A stretch of DNA of 46,823 nt from the NCBI GenBank assembly GCA_017470605.1, contig JAFUYH010000023.1, forward strand, positions 1 through 46,823. Reading direction: 5' to 3'. Origin of the DNA: Treponema sp. (GTDB lineage Bacteria > Spirochaetota > Spirochaetia > Treponematales > Treponemataceae). Positions 1-8,036 of this stretch are shown here, in pieces; positions within the stretch are counted from its first letter, which is position 1, and each line of letters opens with the position of its first letter. The notes under the pieces are model-generated. The model made no database searches, was not told the DNA's origin, and saw nothing but the letters and a program-made list of their open reading frames with translations. A program made the position numbers and the translations under genes.

Positions 1-132
1 GCGAGGAAATCCTGCGGTTTTTGCAGGCAAAAATCCTCGGATTTCTTCTATGGCAGTCGCCAAAAATCTCAAAGCCTTTTCAGCCTCGGTTTCACTGCCA
101 TCCATCAGATTTTACAGAGCACTGCATTATAA
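1..132. other. Window-edge segment, coding status unclear
   Basis: Two truncated readings are open here and I cannot choose between them. On the plus strand, frame 1 is open from base 1 and stops at TAA 130-132, ending in the residues QSTAL. On the minus strand, a frame opens at an ATG (105-103) and runs off the left edge (MDGSETEAEKALRFL...), but it has no Shine-Dalgarno. An imperfect inverted repeat (CGAGGA 2-7 with TCCTCG 34-39, and inside it CCTGC 11-15 with GCAGG 23-27) sits in the same bases and lacks a T-tract, so it is not an obvious terminator. Confidence 0.3.
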
Positions 133-151
133 TGCGTCTGCCCTGGGAGCA
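116..151. repeat. Short GAGCA-flanked repeat, copy 1
   Basis: A 20-bp core, GCATTATAATGCGTCTGCCC (124-143), is flanked on both sides by GAGCA (117-121 and 147-151). The same core with the same flanks occurs at 27001-27035. The first 12 bases of the core are a perfect palindrome (GCATTATAATGC). This could be a small repetitive intergenic element; its function is unknown. Confidence 0.6.
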
Positions 152-224
152 AGTATTAAGTAAAAAATAGCAAAAACTTATAAAAATAGTTGTAAAAACT
201 TTGAAAATTAGGGGATTTCCCCGA

Positions 225-253
225 TTGCGTTATTTAAAAAGTGGGTTTAACAT
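225..253 (+). promoter_or_regulatory. Candidate promoter of the sugar ABC operon
   Basis: TTGCGT (225-230) is followed after 17 bp by TAACAT (248-253). CATAAT at 251-256 is an alternative -10. Either choice places the transcript start immediately before or within the first LacI-type operator. Upstream, 152-210 is very AT-rich and could act as an UP element. A short palindrome, GGGGATTTCCCC (211-222), overlaps the upstream side of this promoter and may be an additional protein site. Confidence 0.4.
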
Positions 254-260
254 AATTTTA

Positions 261-286
261 GCAACCGATTGCCAGAAAGCGGTTGC
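261..286. promoter_or_regulatory. Tandem LacI/GalR-family operators
   Basis: GCAACCGATTGC (261-272) and GAAAGCGGTTGC (275-286) each match the general LacI/GalR-family pattern GNAANCGNTTNC with the central CG. Their centres are 14 bp apart. They lie just downstream of the promoter and upstream of the binding-protein gene. The LacI-type regulator at 3478-4488, the last gene of the same cluster, is the natural candidate to bind them, giving substrate-inducible control of uptake. Confidence 0.65.
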
Positions 287-321
287 TAACAAAAAATAAT
301 CAAAAATTTGGAGGAAAAAAG

Positions 322-1629
322 ATGAAAATGACTAAAAAAGTTTTCGTCGGTGCTATGGCACTTTTGGCTTTGGTTTCTACACTTTCTGCAAAACCAAAGA
401 AGGCAAAAAAAGGTAAAAGCAATGCAAAGGAAATTACCTGGATGTTCTGGGATGACCTTGAAGCAACAACAGATCTTATGTCTTTAGGATATGCACAGGT
501 TATAGAGCGTTTTAACAGTGAGTATGAAGGCCTTTATCATGTAACACCAATCACAACTAATCTTGAAGAATATGATGTAAAACTCAATGCTCTTATTGCA
601 GCAGGAAAAACTCCTGACGTATATATCAGCAATCCAGGACCAAACCTTACTTCTGTAGTAGAAGCCGGTGCAGCTAAAGACCTTACTCCAATTCTTACTG
701 GTGCAGAAAAGACCTGGTACAACTCATTTACAAAGGGTATTTTTGAACGATTGACATATGACGGAAAAATCATGGCTGTTCCTACCAATTTTGCTGCTGC
801 TTTGGTTTTCTACAACACAGATTTGTTCAAGAAAGCCGGTGCCAAGGTTCCGACAACTTATGAAGAGTGGATTGAGACTTGTAAGACTCTTCAGAAAGCT
901 GGAATTACTCCTATTGCTTGTTCTGCCGGAACACCTTGGTGCCTTTCTATGCTTGCAGGTTATTTCTGTGACCGTGCCGGCGGACCAGACAATCTTGCTA
1001 ACGTAAATGCAGGAAAGGGAAGCTGGATGGATCCAACTTTCAAAAATGGTGTAGGAAAACTTAAGGAACTCTCTCAGTATTTCCAGAAGACTGCTGCAGG
1101 AGATTCTAATGACCAGGCTACTGCTGCATTCTACAACGGAGAAGCTGCAATGCTGGTTCAGGGTTCATGGGTAATCGGACAGATTAATGGTGCTAACCCT
1201 GCATTTGAAGCAAAATGTGGCGTATTCTCATTTCCTGCAATCAATGGCGGTGCTGACCCTAACCGTATGATTGTTAAGACAGATAACCTTGTTATGTCTT
1301 CAACAACAGAGAATGAAGATGCTTGTATTGCCCTTATGAAGATGTTTACAGATGACGTTGCTCAGAAATATACAGCAGAAGTTGCAGGAAAGATTCCTGT
1401 TACAGGTGTAAACTTTGACCTTAAGAAGGCTCCAAAACAGCTTGGTTATGTAAAAGATATTCTTGCAAAATCTACAGGAACTCTTGGATTCTATAATGAA
1501 TCACTTGCAACTGTTGAAGCTGGAGATACCTTTGATAATGCAATGGTTGATATTTTCCTGGGTTCTTGTTCTGTTGACCAGGGATTGCAGAAGATTGAAA
1601 ACTATTACAAGAAAAATATCTGGAAGTAA
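322..1629 (+). CDS. ABC transporter sugar-binding protein
   Basis: Extracellular solute-binding protein, family 1, 435 aa, that captures a sugar or oligosaccharide outside the inner membrane and delivers it to the two permeases that follow. ATG 322 is chosen because GGAGG (310-314) precedes it at good spacing; the frame is open further upstream but without support. Residues 1-23 form a type I signal peptide (lysines, hydrophobic core, LSA/KP cleavage) followed by a lysine-rich stretch. The mature start (ITWMFWDDLEAT) and the internal VQGSWVIGQI segment are typical of the family. There is no lipobox, so the protein is probably periplasmic rather than lipid-anchored. The exact sugar cannot be told from the sequence. 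Two LacI-type operators lie directly upstream and an intra-operon terminator directly downstream. Confidence 0.9.
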   Translation: MKMTKKVFVGAMALLALVSTLSAKPKKAKKGKSNAKEITWMFWDDLEATTDLMSLGYAQVIERFNSEYEGLYHVTPITTNLEEYDVKLNALIAAGKTPDVYISNPGPNLTSVVEAGAAKDLTPILTGAEKTWYNSFTKGIFERLTYDGKIMAVPTNFAAALVFYNTDLFKKAGAKVPTTYEEWIETCKTLQKAGITPIACSAGTPWCLSMLAGYFCDRAGGPDNLANVNAGKGSWMDPTFKNGVGKLKELSQYFQKTAAGDSNDQATAAFYNGEAAMLVQGSWVIGQINGANPAFEAKCGVFSFPAINGGADPNRMIVKTDNLVMSSTTENEDACIALMKMFTDDVAQKYTAEVAGKIPVTGVNFDLKKAPKQLGYVKDILAKSTGTLGFYNESLATVEAGDTFDNAMVDIFLGSCSVDQGLQKIENYYKKNIWK

Positions 1630-1644
1630 GTTCTGATGATTTTC

Positions 1645-1689
1645 GGTCGGTCTTGATGACATGATTACTCCACAAGACCGGCCTTTTTT
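1645..1689 (+). terminator. Intra-operon hairpin terminator after binding-protein gene
   Basis: An 11-bp stem with one G-U pair (1645-1655 with 1673-1683, GGTCGGTCTTG against CAAGACCGGCC) has a 17-nt loop and is followed by six Ts (1684-1689). It lies between the binding-protein gene and the first permease. Partial read-through or 3'-end protection here would give more binding protein than membrane subunits, as is common in such operons. Confidence 0.75.
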
Positions 1690-1713
1690 ATTTCAAAAAT
1701 CAGGAGAAAAATC

Positions 1714-2607
1714 ATGAGCAGCAACAATATGTTCAGAAAAAAATCAGCAATTGCTGTTTTTATATTGCCATCATTAATTCTATTTACTGCTATCCTGCTT
1801 ATCCCAATTATTCAGATGTTCTATTATTCACTTTGTGATTATATGAATATGAAAAAGCCTGTTTTTGTAGGGCTGAAAAATTATATTTCTTTATTTAAAG
1901 ATGATGAAATAATGAGGATGGCCCTCAAGAATTCAATATTCTTTACAATTTTTTCTGCCGTAACCCAGCAGATAATCGGTATGTTCCTTGCCGTCCTTTT
2001 AAGTAATCTTAAACGTGGAAAAAACTTTTTCAAAAATATATATTATCTGCCATGTGTACTCTCTTCTGCTGCACTGGCTCTTCTCTGGTCATTCCTTTTT
2101 AATCCGAGAATCGGAATTAACAGTATTCTGGCTAAATTTGGAATTGAAGGGCCCATGTGGCTGATGGACACAAAAGGCTTTATTGTACTTCCCATGTGGG
2201 TAATCGGCTTTGTTGCTACCTGGCAGTATGTAGGGCAGACAATGATGCTTTATATGGCTCAAATCAGCGGTATTCCTGCTACCTTGTACGAAGCCGCATA
2301 CATAGATGGAGCAACAAAATCTCAGGCCTTCTGGAAAATAACCCTGCCTTTAATGAAGCCTATGGTTGCAACAACACTTTCTTTGAACTGCATTGGTTCC
2401 CTTAAATTTTTTGACCTTGTCTATAATATGACAGGTGGAGGCCCTGGATACAGGACTTCTGTTCTTGCCACATATCTTTATGAGCAGGGCTTTAAATTTT
2501 ACAAAATGGGCTATGCCAGCAGCGTAGGTGTTGTGCTTTTAATTCTTTGCCTTGCAATTACAGGAATTATTAACAAGGCCGTAAAAGTAGAAGATTACGA
2601 GATGTAG
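1714..2607 (+). CDS. ABC sugar transporter permease, MalF/UgpA type
   Basis: Inner-membrane permease of 297 aa that forms half of the sugar translocation channel. About six hydrophobic helices are visible, the first near residues 13-38. The EAA loop that docks the ATPase is present at about residues 192-214 (YEAAYIDGATKSQAFWKITL). The start is supported by AGGAG (1702-1706) ahead of ATG 1714. The gene follows the binding protein across the intra-operon terminator and is followed after 11 nt by the second permease. The best family match is the MalF/UgpA/LacF group (binding-protein-dependent transport, inner-membrane component). Confidence 0.9.
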   Translation: MSSNNMFRKKSAIAVFILPSLILFTAILLIPIIQMFYYSLCDYMNMKKPVFVGLKNYISLFKDDEIMRMALKNSIFFTIFSAVTQQIIGMFLAVLLSNLKRGKNFFKNIYYLPCVLSSAALALLWSFLFNPRIGINSILAKFGIEGPMWLMDTKGFIVLPMWVIGFVATWQYVGQTMMLYMAQISGIPATLYEAAYIDGATKSQAFWKITLPLMKPMVATTLSLNCIGSLKFFDLVYNMTGGGPGYRTSVLATYLYEQGFKFYKMGYASSVGVVLLILCLAITGIINKAVKVEDYEM

Positions 2608-2618
2608 TGGAGGAAAAA

Positions 2619-3452
2619 ATGAAAAAAAATAAGATTTCTGCTTCGTCAATTTTAATATATACTTTCCTTATTTTTCTGGTTGTGATTTATCTGGCGCCTC
2701 TTATCTGGTGCGTGCTTGTTTCTCTGAAAGATAATACGGAATTAATAAACAGTCCTTTTGCCCTTCCTGAACACTGGCATTTTGATAATTTTGCAACGGC
2801 ATGGAAAAAGGCCTATCTTGGTGTTGCCCTTAAGAATTCCTTTGTAGCCTGCACGGTTTCTTTGATTATGACGCTTCTGCTTGGCTCTATGGCAGCCTTT
2901 GCGCTGGGACGAATGCAGTGGAAACTTTCTAAAATCACTATGACCTATTTTCTGATAGGAATGATGATTCCTGTGCACTGCGTTCTTATTCCTCTTTTTG
3001 TACATTTTTCCCGCATAGATTTGGTAGATTCACTTACTTCTATTATATTGCCATATATAGTATTTGGACTGCCGATGACGATTTACATACTGACAGGATT
3101 TTTCCGCTCCATGCCGAATGAACTGTTTGAAGCCGCAAGTATGGACGGCTGTAATATTTACCGCTGCTTTTTTACAATTGCCCTGCCTCTGGCGCAGACA
3201 GGACTTTTTGTAACAGGACTTATGACTTTTGTTGGAAACTGGAACGAACTGCTTCTTGCAATGGTATTTATTTCTGACAAGCTGACAAAGACGATTCCAG
3301 TTACTCTGTCTTACTTTGTAGGCCCATATAAAACAAATTATGTTCAGATGTTTGCAGCAATCCTTATAGCAATTATTCCGAACATTATTGTTTATTCTGC
3401 ATTCAGTAATAAAATTGTTGATGGACTTACACAAGGGGCTGTAAAAGGCTGA
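2619..3452 (+). CDS. ABC sugar transporter permease, MalG/UgpE type
   Basis: Second inner-membrane permease, 277 aa, partner of the preceding one. ATG 2619 is preferred over an in-frame GTG at 2607 because GGAGG lies between them at correct spacing, and because the protein then begins with the usual short lysine-rich N-terminus and first helix. The EAA loop (FEAASMDGCNIYRCFFTIALPL, about residues 170-191) is typical of the MalG/UgpE half. No ABC ATPase gene follows in this operon, so the pair must use an ATPase encoded elsewhere, as known for MsmK/UgpC-type shared ATPases. Confidence 0.9.
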   Translation: MKKNKISASSILIYTFLIFLVVIYLAPLIWCVLVSLKDNTELINSPFALPEHWHFDNFATAWKKAYLGVALKNSFVACTVSLIMTLLLGSMAAFALGRMQWKLSKITMTYFLIGMMIPVHCVLIPLFVHFSRIDLVDSLTSIILPYIVFGLPMTIYILTGFFRSMPNELFEAASMDGCNIYRCFFTIALPLAQTGLFVTGLMTFVGNWNELLLAMVFISDKLTKTIPVTLSYFVGPYKTNYVQMFAAILIAIIPNIIVYSAFSNKIVDGLTQGAVKG

Positions 3453-3477
3453 TTTTTCTGCTATAGTTGTCTGCAGT

Positions 3478-4488
3478 ATGGTCACAATTTATGACATTGC
3501 AAAAAGAACAGGATATTCGGCTCCAACTGTTTCTAAGGCACTTAATGGTACGGGGACGCTGAACGGCGTAACCCGCCAGACAATTATCAGGATTGCAGAA
3601 GAAATGGGGTATAAGCCCAATATTTCTGCAAGAACGCTTTCTACAAAAAAGTCTAACCTGATAGGCGTTATTTATGATGATACAGGAATGAACCGTGGTT
3701 TTGCCCATCCTCTTTTTTCCGTAGTATTGAACCGTTTCCGCGAACAGATAGAATTTGCCGGATACGACCTGGTTTTTCTTTCCCGTCATTTTAAAATGTC
3801 CTATTATGCTCATTCCCAGTACCGTAGTGTAGACGGAGTAATAATCATAAATCCTGCAACCGGTGATAAATCAGAATTTGATGAATTCATACAAAGTGAT
3901 ATGCCCCGTGTTTCTACAAACAGCCTTTTTGACGGAATCTGTACTGTTATTTCTGATAATGAAAAGGGCGGCTATGTTGCGGCAGAAGAACTGATAAAAA
4001 AAGGACACCGCAAAATTGCCTTTATTTCTGCTCCTAGAAACGGAATTTCCAGTGCTCCAATAGAACGCTGGAAGGGATTTAAAAAGGCCCTGGATGATTA
4101 CAAGATTCCTTTTGATGATGAACTCTTTGTTGAAAGCAGGCTCTGGGATAAAAAAGGGGCTTATGAAGCCTTTGAAAGTCTTTATAAAAGAAGAAAAGAT
4201 TTTACGGCAGTATTTTGCGTTACAGATTTGCTTGCCTTTGGTGTGTATGAATATGCAGAAAAGAATGGATTAAGAATACCGGATGATATTTCTGTTATAG
4301 GATTTGATGATGATGCGGCAGATGCCCTTATGTCTCCGCATCTTACAACTTTCAGACAGGATGCCCTGCGTATTGCAGACATTGCTTCAGAAATGATGCT
4401 GAATCAGATTGCAGGGCTTCCTGTGCCAGAAATTGTCCGCTGCGAGGCAGAATTCATAGAGCGCAAGTCTGTAAAATCATTATTGTAA
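3478..4488 (+). CDS. LacI/GalR-family transcriptional regulator
   Basis: DNA-binding repressor of 336 aa. Residues 2-22 are the classic LacI-family helix-turn-helix plus hinge start (TIYDIAKRTGYSAPTVSKALNG), followed by a periplasmic-binding-protein-like effector domain (about 60-330) with the usual VIGFDDDAADALMSPHLTT segment near the end. It lies 25 bp after the permease and is probably part of the transport operon. A TATAGT box (3462-3467) 10 nt before the ATG, with no clear Shine-Dalgarno, also suggests its own short-leader promoter. The tandem LacI-type operators at 261-286 are the expected target. The effector is probably the transported sugar or a derivative. Confidence 0.92.
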   Translation: MVTIYDIAKRTGYSAPTVSKALNGTGTLNGVTRQTIIRIAEEMGYKPNISARTLSTKKSNLIGVIYDDTGMNRGFAHPLFSVVLNRFREQIEFAGYDLVFLSRHFKMSYYAHSQYRSVDGVIIINPATGDKSEFDEFIQSDMPRVSTNSLFDGICTVISDNEKGGYVAAEELIKKGHRKIAFISAPRNGISSAPIERWKGFKKALDDYKIPFDDELFVESRLWDKKGAYEAFESLYKRRKDFTAVFCVTDLLAFGVYEYAEKNGLRIPDDISVIGFDDDAADALMSPHLTTFRQDALRIADIASEMMLNQIAGLPVPEIVRCEAEFIERKSVKSLL

Positions 4489-4514
4489 AGACAGGCGCAA
4501 TATTTTCTTTTGCA

Positions 4515-6497
4515 TTAATCCTTTCCATAATCCTTGCCATAAGATGGAGTATTTTCTGCTGCCGCAAGGGCCGCTCCTGCCAGGTCTGCAAGATACTGGG
4601 CTTCGGCGGCCTTTTCTTTTGTAGTGCCGCTGGCCCCAAGAGATTTCCTCTGCATTTCCTTCTTCTCGTTCCGTTCCTGCAAAAGCTGACGTGCTGCAAG
4701 CAAAATGCCGGCGGCTTCTGCTGCCCGCACGTGAATGCACTGGGCAACGGCACTTTCTTCTGCCGCGGCAAGTGCCTCCAGCGTAATAAACTGCCTTTGC
4801 AGTGCGAGTGCCCTTTTTTCTCCCACTCCCGGCAGCCGTAGGAAAATGCTGTCTGTATTTTCCTTTGTCCTCAGGTTCTGGTTGCGGCTTGTAGCAAAGC
4901 GGTGGGTTTCGTCACGTACCCGCTGCAAGAGCCTTAAGCCGTCGCTTCGTTTTGGCAGGCAGATTGGCGTGGAATTTCCCGGTCTGTAAATTTCTTCATC
5001 CCGTTTGGCAAGGCCCGCAATCGGAATATCCAGTCCCAAAGAAAGCAGAATTTCTTCTACAGCGTTTACCTGACCAATACCACCATCTATAAGCAGCAGG
5101 TCAGGCAGTTCTGCATCATCATTTAAAAGCCTGCTGTAGCGGCGGGAAACCGCTTCTTTCATGGAAGCAAAGTCGTCTATAAGGCCGTCTGTGGTTTTCA
5201 GGCGGAAGTAACGGTAGTTTTTCTTGTCCGGGTTGCCGTTGTAAAAACTGATGAGTGATGCAACCGGCCATTTGCCGCCGATGTGGGCAATATCAAAGCC
5301 TTCTATGCGTACCGGCAGGGCAGGAAGCCCGAGTTTTTCTTTAAGTTCCTGCATGGCAGGCATATCGCCCCGGGCACGCAGGCGGCGTACAATGTCTTCT
5401 TTTGCGTTCTGGCGGGCCATCTGCAGGGCGGCAACATCGCGGGGGGCGTCATGAGAAGTTACCATTATAACTTTGGAATTGGATTTCATTTCTTCCGTAA
5501 TCCAGCGTTCAATCATTCCTTCATTTTCAGTTTTTGGAATATAAACGCAAGGCGGAATCTGAATGGCTTCTTCATAATAGCAGGCCATAAATTCGCCAAT
5601 CAAATCTATGTCATCATTCAAAGATTCTACATGGTAGTTTTCGCGCCCCAGCAGCTTGCCTCCGCGAACTTTAAGCACAGTAAAGCTGACAAGTTCACCT
5701 TCGCTGTAATAGGCAATGTAGTCACGGTCATCAGAATCAAAACTTTCTACGATATTCTGGTTCTGAAGAACCATCAGTGCTTTTATTGCATCCCGGAGTC
5801 TTGCGGCCTTTTCAAAGTCCAGACGGGCGGCGGCAGCCTTCATTTCTGCGGTCATTTTTGCTGCAGATTCATCACCTTTTCCCTCAAGTAAGGCTTTTAT
5901 TTCACCGATGTAATCATTGTAGGATTCCTTTGAGATTTTTCCGCAGCAGGGAGCCTTGCATTGCTTCATGTGATAGTAAAGGCAGGGGGTATCGCGGTTT
6001 CTTAAAGTCCGGCAGTGGCGTACAGGATAGAGCCTGAAAATGGATTCAATAAAAGTATCCAGGGCGCCCACGTCAGGGAAGGGCCCGAAATAAGTTGAGC
6101 CGTCCTGAATGATATGTCTGGTCTTAAAGATTTTTGGGAAGTCTTCGTTCGTAATCCTCATCACCGGGTAGGATTTTCCGTCCTTAAGGTTGATGTTGTA
6201 ACGAGGGGAATACTTTTTTATAAGGTTGTTTTCCAACAGCAGCGCTTCATATTCGTTTGTTGTTGTGATGTATTCAATAGATTTGGCGTGGGAGATTAAA
6301 AGTCTGGTCTTAATTGTCTGCTGTCCTGAAAAATAGGAAGAAAGACGGTTTTTAAGACTTTTTGCTTTTCCTACGTAAATGACGGTGCCTTCGGCGTTGC
6401 GCCACATGTAGACACCGCTGGATAAAGGAGCTTTCAGAGCTGTCTGGTGAAGGGCTTCCCAGAAAGGAAGTTTTTCCCTTAAAGTTTTGTCTGTCAT
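4515..6497 (-). CDS. uvrC: Excinuclease ABC subunit C
   Basis: Nucleotide excision repair endonuclease that makes both incisions around a UvrB-bound lesion; 660 aa. In order: GIY-YIG nuclease (about 24-110) with Y30, Y41 (IYVGKAKSL), R51 and E89 (LLENN); a cysteine-rich segment (CRTLRNRDTPCLYYHMKQCKAPC); the UVR/UvrB-binding motif (about 210-245); the RNase H-like second nuclease with FDIAHIGG, LLIDGG and the RDETHRFA histidine; and a C-terminal helix-hairpin-helix (LRLPGVGEKRALAL). About 70 residues follow the HhH, rich in Ala, Glu and Lys, which is longer than usual. The start overlaps the promoter region of the divergent gene at 6501. No Shine-Dalgarno is clear; a TACAAT box lies 13 nt before the ATG. 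Confidence 0.96.
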   Translation of the reverse strand: MTDKTLREKLPFWEALHQTALKAPLSSGVYMWRNAEGTVIYVGKAKSLKNRLSSYFSGQQTIKTRLLISHAKSIEYITTTNEYEALLLENNLIKKYSPRYNINLKDGKSYPVMRITNEDFPKIFKTRHIIQDGSTYFGPFPDVGALDTFIESIFRLYPVRHCRTLRNRDTPCLYYHMKQCKAPCCGKISKESYNDYIGEIKALLEGKGDESAAKMTAEMKAAAARLDFEKAARLRDAIKALMVLQNQNIVESFDSDDRDYIAYYSEGELVSFTVLKVRGGKLLGRENYHVESLNDDIDLIGEFMACYYEEAIQIPPCVYIPKTENEGMIERWITEEMKSNSKVIMVTSHDAPRDVAALQMARQNAKEDIVRRLRARGDMPAMQELKEKLGLPALPVRIEGFDIAHIGGKWPVASLISFYNGNPDKKNYRYFRLKTTDGLIDDFASMKEAVSRRYSRLLNDDAELPDLLLIDGGIGQVNAVEEILLSLGLDIPIAGLAKRDEEIYRPGNSTPICLPKRSDGLRLLQRVRDETHRFATSRNQNLRTKENTDSIFLRLPGVGEKRALALQRQFITLEALAAAEESAVAQCIHVRAAEAAGILLAARQLLQERNEKKEMQRKSLGASGTTKEKAAEAQYLADLAGAALAAAENTPSYGKDYGKD

Positions 6498-6500
6498 CGT

Positions 6501-8021
6501 ATGTCAGGAAATTGTATCAGAAAAAGAAGAATTTTCACAGTCATTTTGACTTTTGTACTGCTCTTTCATTTTTATGCTAAAGACTATGTTCTTGGTGGAA
6601 AAAAGGGCTGGCCGGAATTCCAGTCTTCCCGGAATGTTACTACAGGAAAGGGGCGTTTTGGCTATGAGAGTATTCAGCTTGAAACAAATTCCTTTGTTGC
6701 AGACCCGGACACAGACCTTCTGATTGATTTTGAAAATCCAAGGCAGATTATTTCAGACGGTGATTATAAAATCCTTCGTAATAATCTCAGTTCCACAAAT
6801 CAGACTAATAATGAAAAACTTGCAGGACTCAGCCGGAATATGGGCGGGCTTAGCGTAATGGGAAATCCAGGAACCTTCTTTGGTTCAGAAGGTCTTATGG
6901 GCTCTTTTTCCATTGAATTCTGGCTTTGTCCTTCTCTGGTAGAAAACGGTGAGGTTATTTTTAACTGGGAATCTTCTAAAAATGTAGACGGCAGTCTTGT
7001 GTATCAGCTTCTGGCTGGCGTTTTTAATAAAGGTCACATGGAATGGACTTTTTCTAACTTTTTTGACGGCTATAAGTCTGAAAACGGAAGAAATGAAATT
7101 CAGCTTCTTGGAACTACAAGACTTATTCCTGATGAATGGACTTATCACGTTATTTCTTTTGACAGTGAAACAGGAATCCTTGAATATATTCTGAATGGAA
7201 GCACAGAAGCCCTCTGCTATGTAATGACTGCGGACAGTGATTCCAGAGATATTGCTCTTGTTTATATGGGCACTCCTTCTGAAGTTGATTTGTGCGGGGA
7301 ATATACAGGTTCTATTGATGATATAAGGATACTGCGTCGTGCTTACAGCAGTCCGGAATTTCAGTCTGCTGAATATGGCGGAAAACTTGGTTATACGCAT
7401 TTCCTGCCTCAGGGGGGCAGATTTGTTTCCCAGCCTATTATGGTTTCAAACGGTTCTATACTCAGGGAACTTAAGGCTGAAACAGATATTCCTCCTCAGA
7501 CAGATGTTTCATTTTTTGTGCGTTCTGGTGATAATTTTTATAACTGGACTGATTCTTATCCTGAATGGAAAGCCGTTAAAAACGGTGAAGAGATTGCAGG
7601 AGTAAACGGTCTTTATTTTCAGGTTGCTGCAGAACTTCTTCCTGATGGAAACGGTGAAATTTCTCCTTCCATTACGGAAATTGTTCTGAAATTTGATGAA
7701 CTTCCAGAGCCTCTGCCGCCTTTTGTTGTTAAAGCGGCTGCAGGAAACGGCTGTGTTACGGTTTCCTGGAATTATTCTGTAGATGACTCTGCCGGCGGTT
7801 ACTATCTTTATTATGGTAACAGACCTGGAGAATATCTTGGAAGAATCGCCCTGGAAGGTGAATCTCCGATTGATGTAGGAAATACAACAAGTTTTACCGT
7901 TACAGGTCTGGAAAACGGTAAGATATATTATTTTGCCCTGGCTGCCTGGTCGGCATACGATAAGCGGGTGGTTGGTGAACTGTCTAGGGAAGTTTTTGCA
8001 AGACCGCTTGCATACCGCTAG
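6501..8021 (+). CDS. Secreted LamG and fibronectin type III protein
   Basis: Exported protein of 506 aa. Residues 1-28 form an N-terminal hydrophobic export segment (arginine/lysine-rich start, then FTVILTFVLLFHFYA). A concanavalin A/LamG-like beta-sandwich spans about 115-285 (SFSIEFWLCPS, EWTYHVISFDSETGILEYILNG, GSIDDIRILRRA). A fibronectin type III domain spans about 408-503 (VTVSWNYS, YYLYYG, FTVTGLENGKIYYFALAAW). Together these suggest carbohydrate or protein binding at the cell envelope; no catalytic motif is seen. ATG 6501 is the only good in-frame start before the signal peptide and has no Shine-Dalgarno. It starts 3 bp from the uvrC start, so the two genes diverge with no intergenic space. 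The TPR protein gene follows after 15 bp, so the two are probably co-transcribed. Confidence 0.7.
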   Translation: MSGNCIRKRRIFTVILTFVLLFHFYAKDYVLGGKKGWPEFQSSRNVTTGKGRFGYESIQLETNSFVADPDTDLLIDFENPRQIISDGDYKILRNNLSSTNQTNNEKLAGLSRNMGGLSVMGNPGTFFGSEGLMGSFSIEFWLCPSLVENGEVIFNWESSKNVDGSLVYQLLAGVFNKGHMEWTFSNFFDGYKSENGRNEIQLLGTTRLIPDEWTYHVISFDSETGILEYILNGSTEALCYVMTADSDSRDIALVYMGTPSEVDLCGEYTGSIDDIRILRRAYSSPEFQSAEYGGKLGYTHFLPQGGRFVSQPIMVSNGSILRELKAETDIPPQTDVSFFVRSGDNFYNWTDSYPEWKAVKNGEEIAGVNGLYFQVAAELLPDGNGEISPSITEIVLKFDELPEPLPPFVVKAAAGNGCVTVSWNYSVDDSAGGYYLYYGNRPGEYLGRIALEGESPIDVGNTTSFTVTGLENGKIYYFALAAWSAYDKRVVGELSREVFARPLAYR

Positions 8022-8036
8022 GAAGGGGAGGATATA

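Noticed and set aside
211..222. GGGGATTTCCCC as an upstream gene's terminator
   Set aside because: The arms are only 5 bp and no T-tract follows, so an intrinsic terminator is not supported. It is mentioned only as a possible protein site.
5283..5891. Plus-strand open frame of 202 codons inside uvrC
   Set aside because: It is antisense to conserved UvrC sequence and has biased, Phe/His-rich composition without a recognisable fold or ribosome site.
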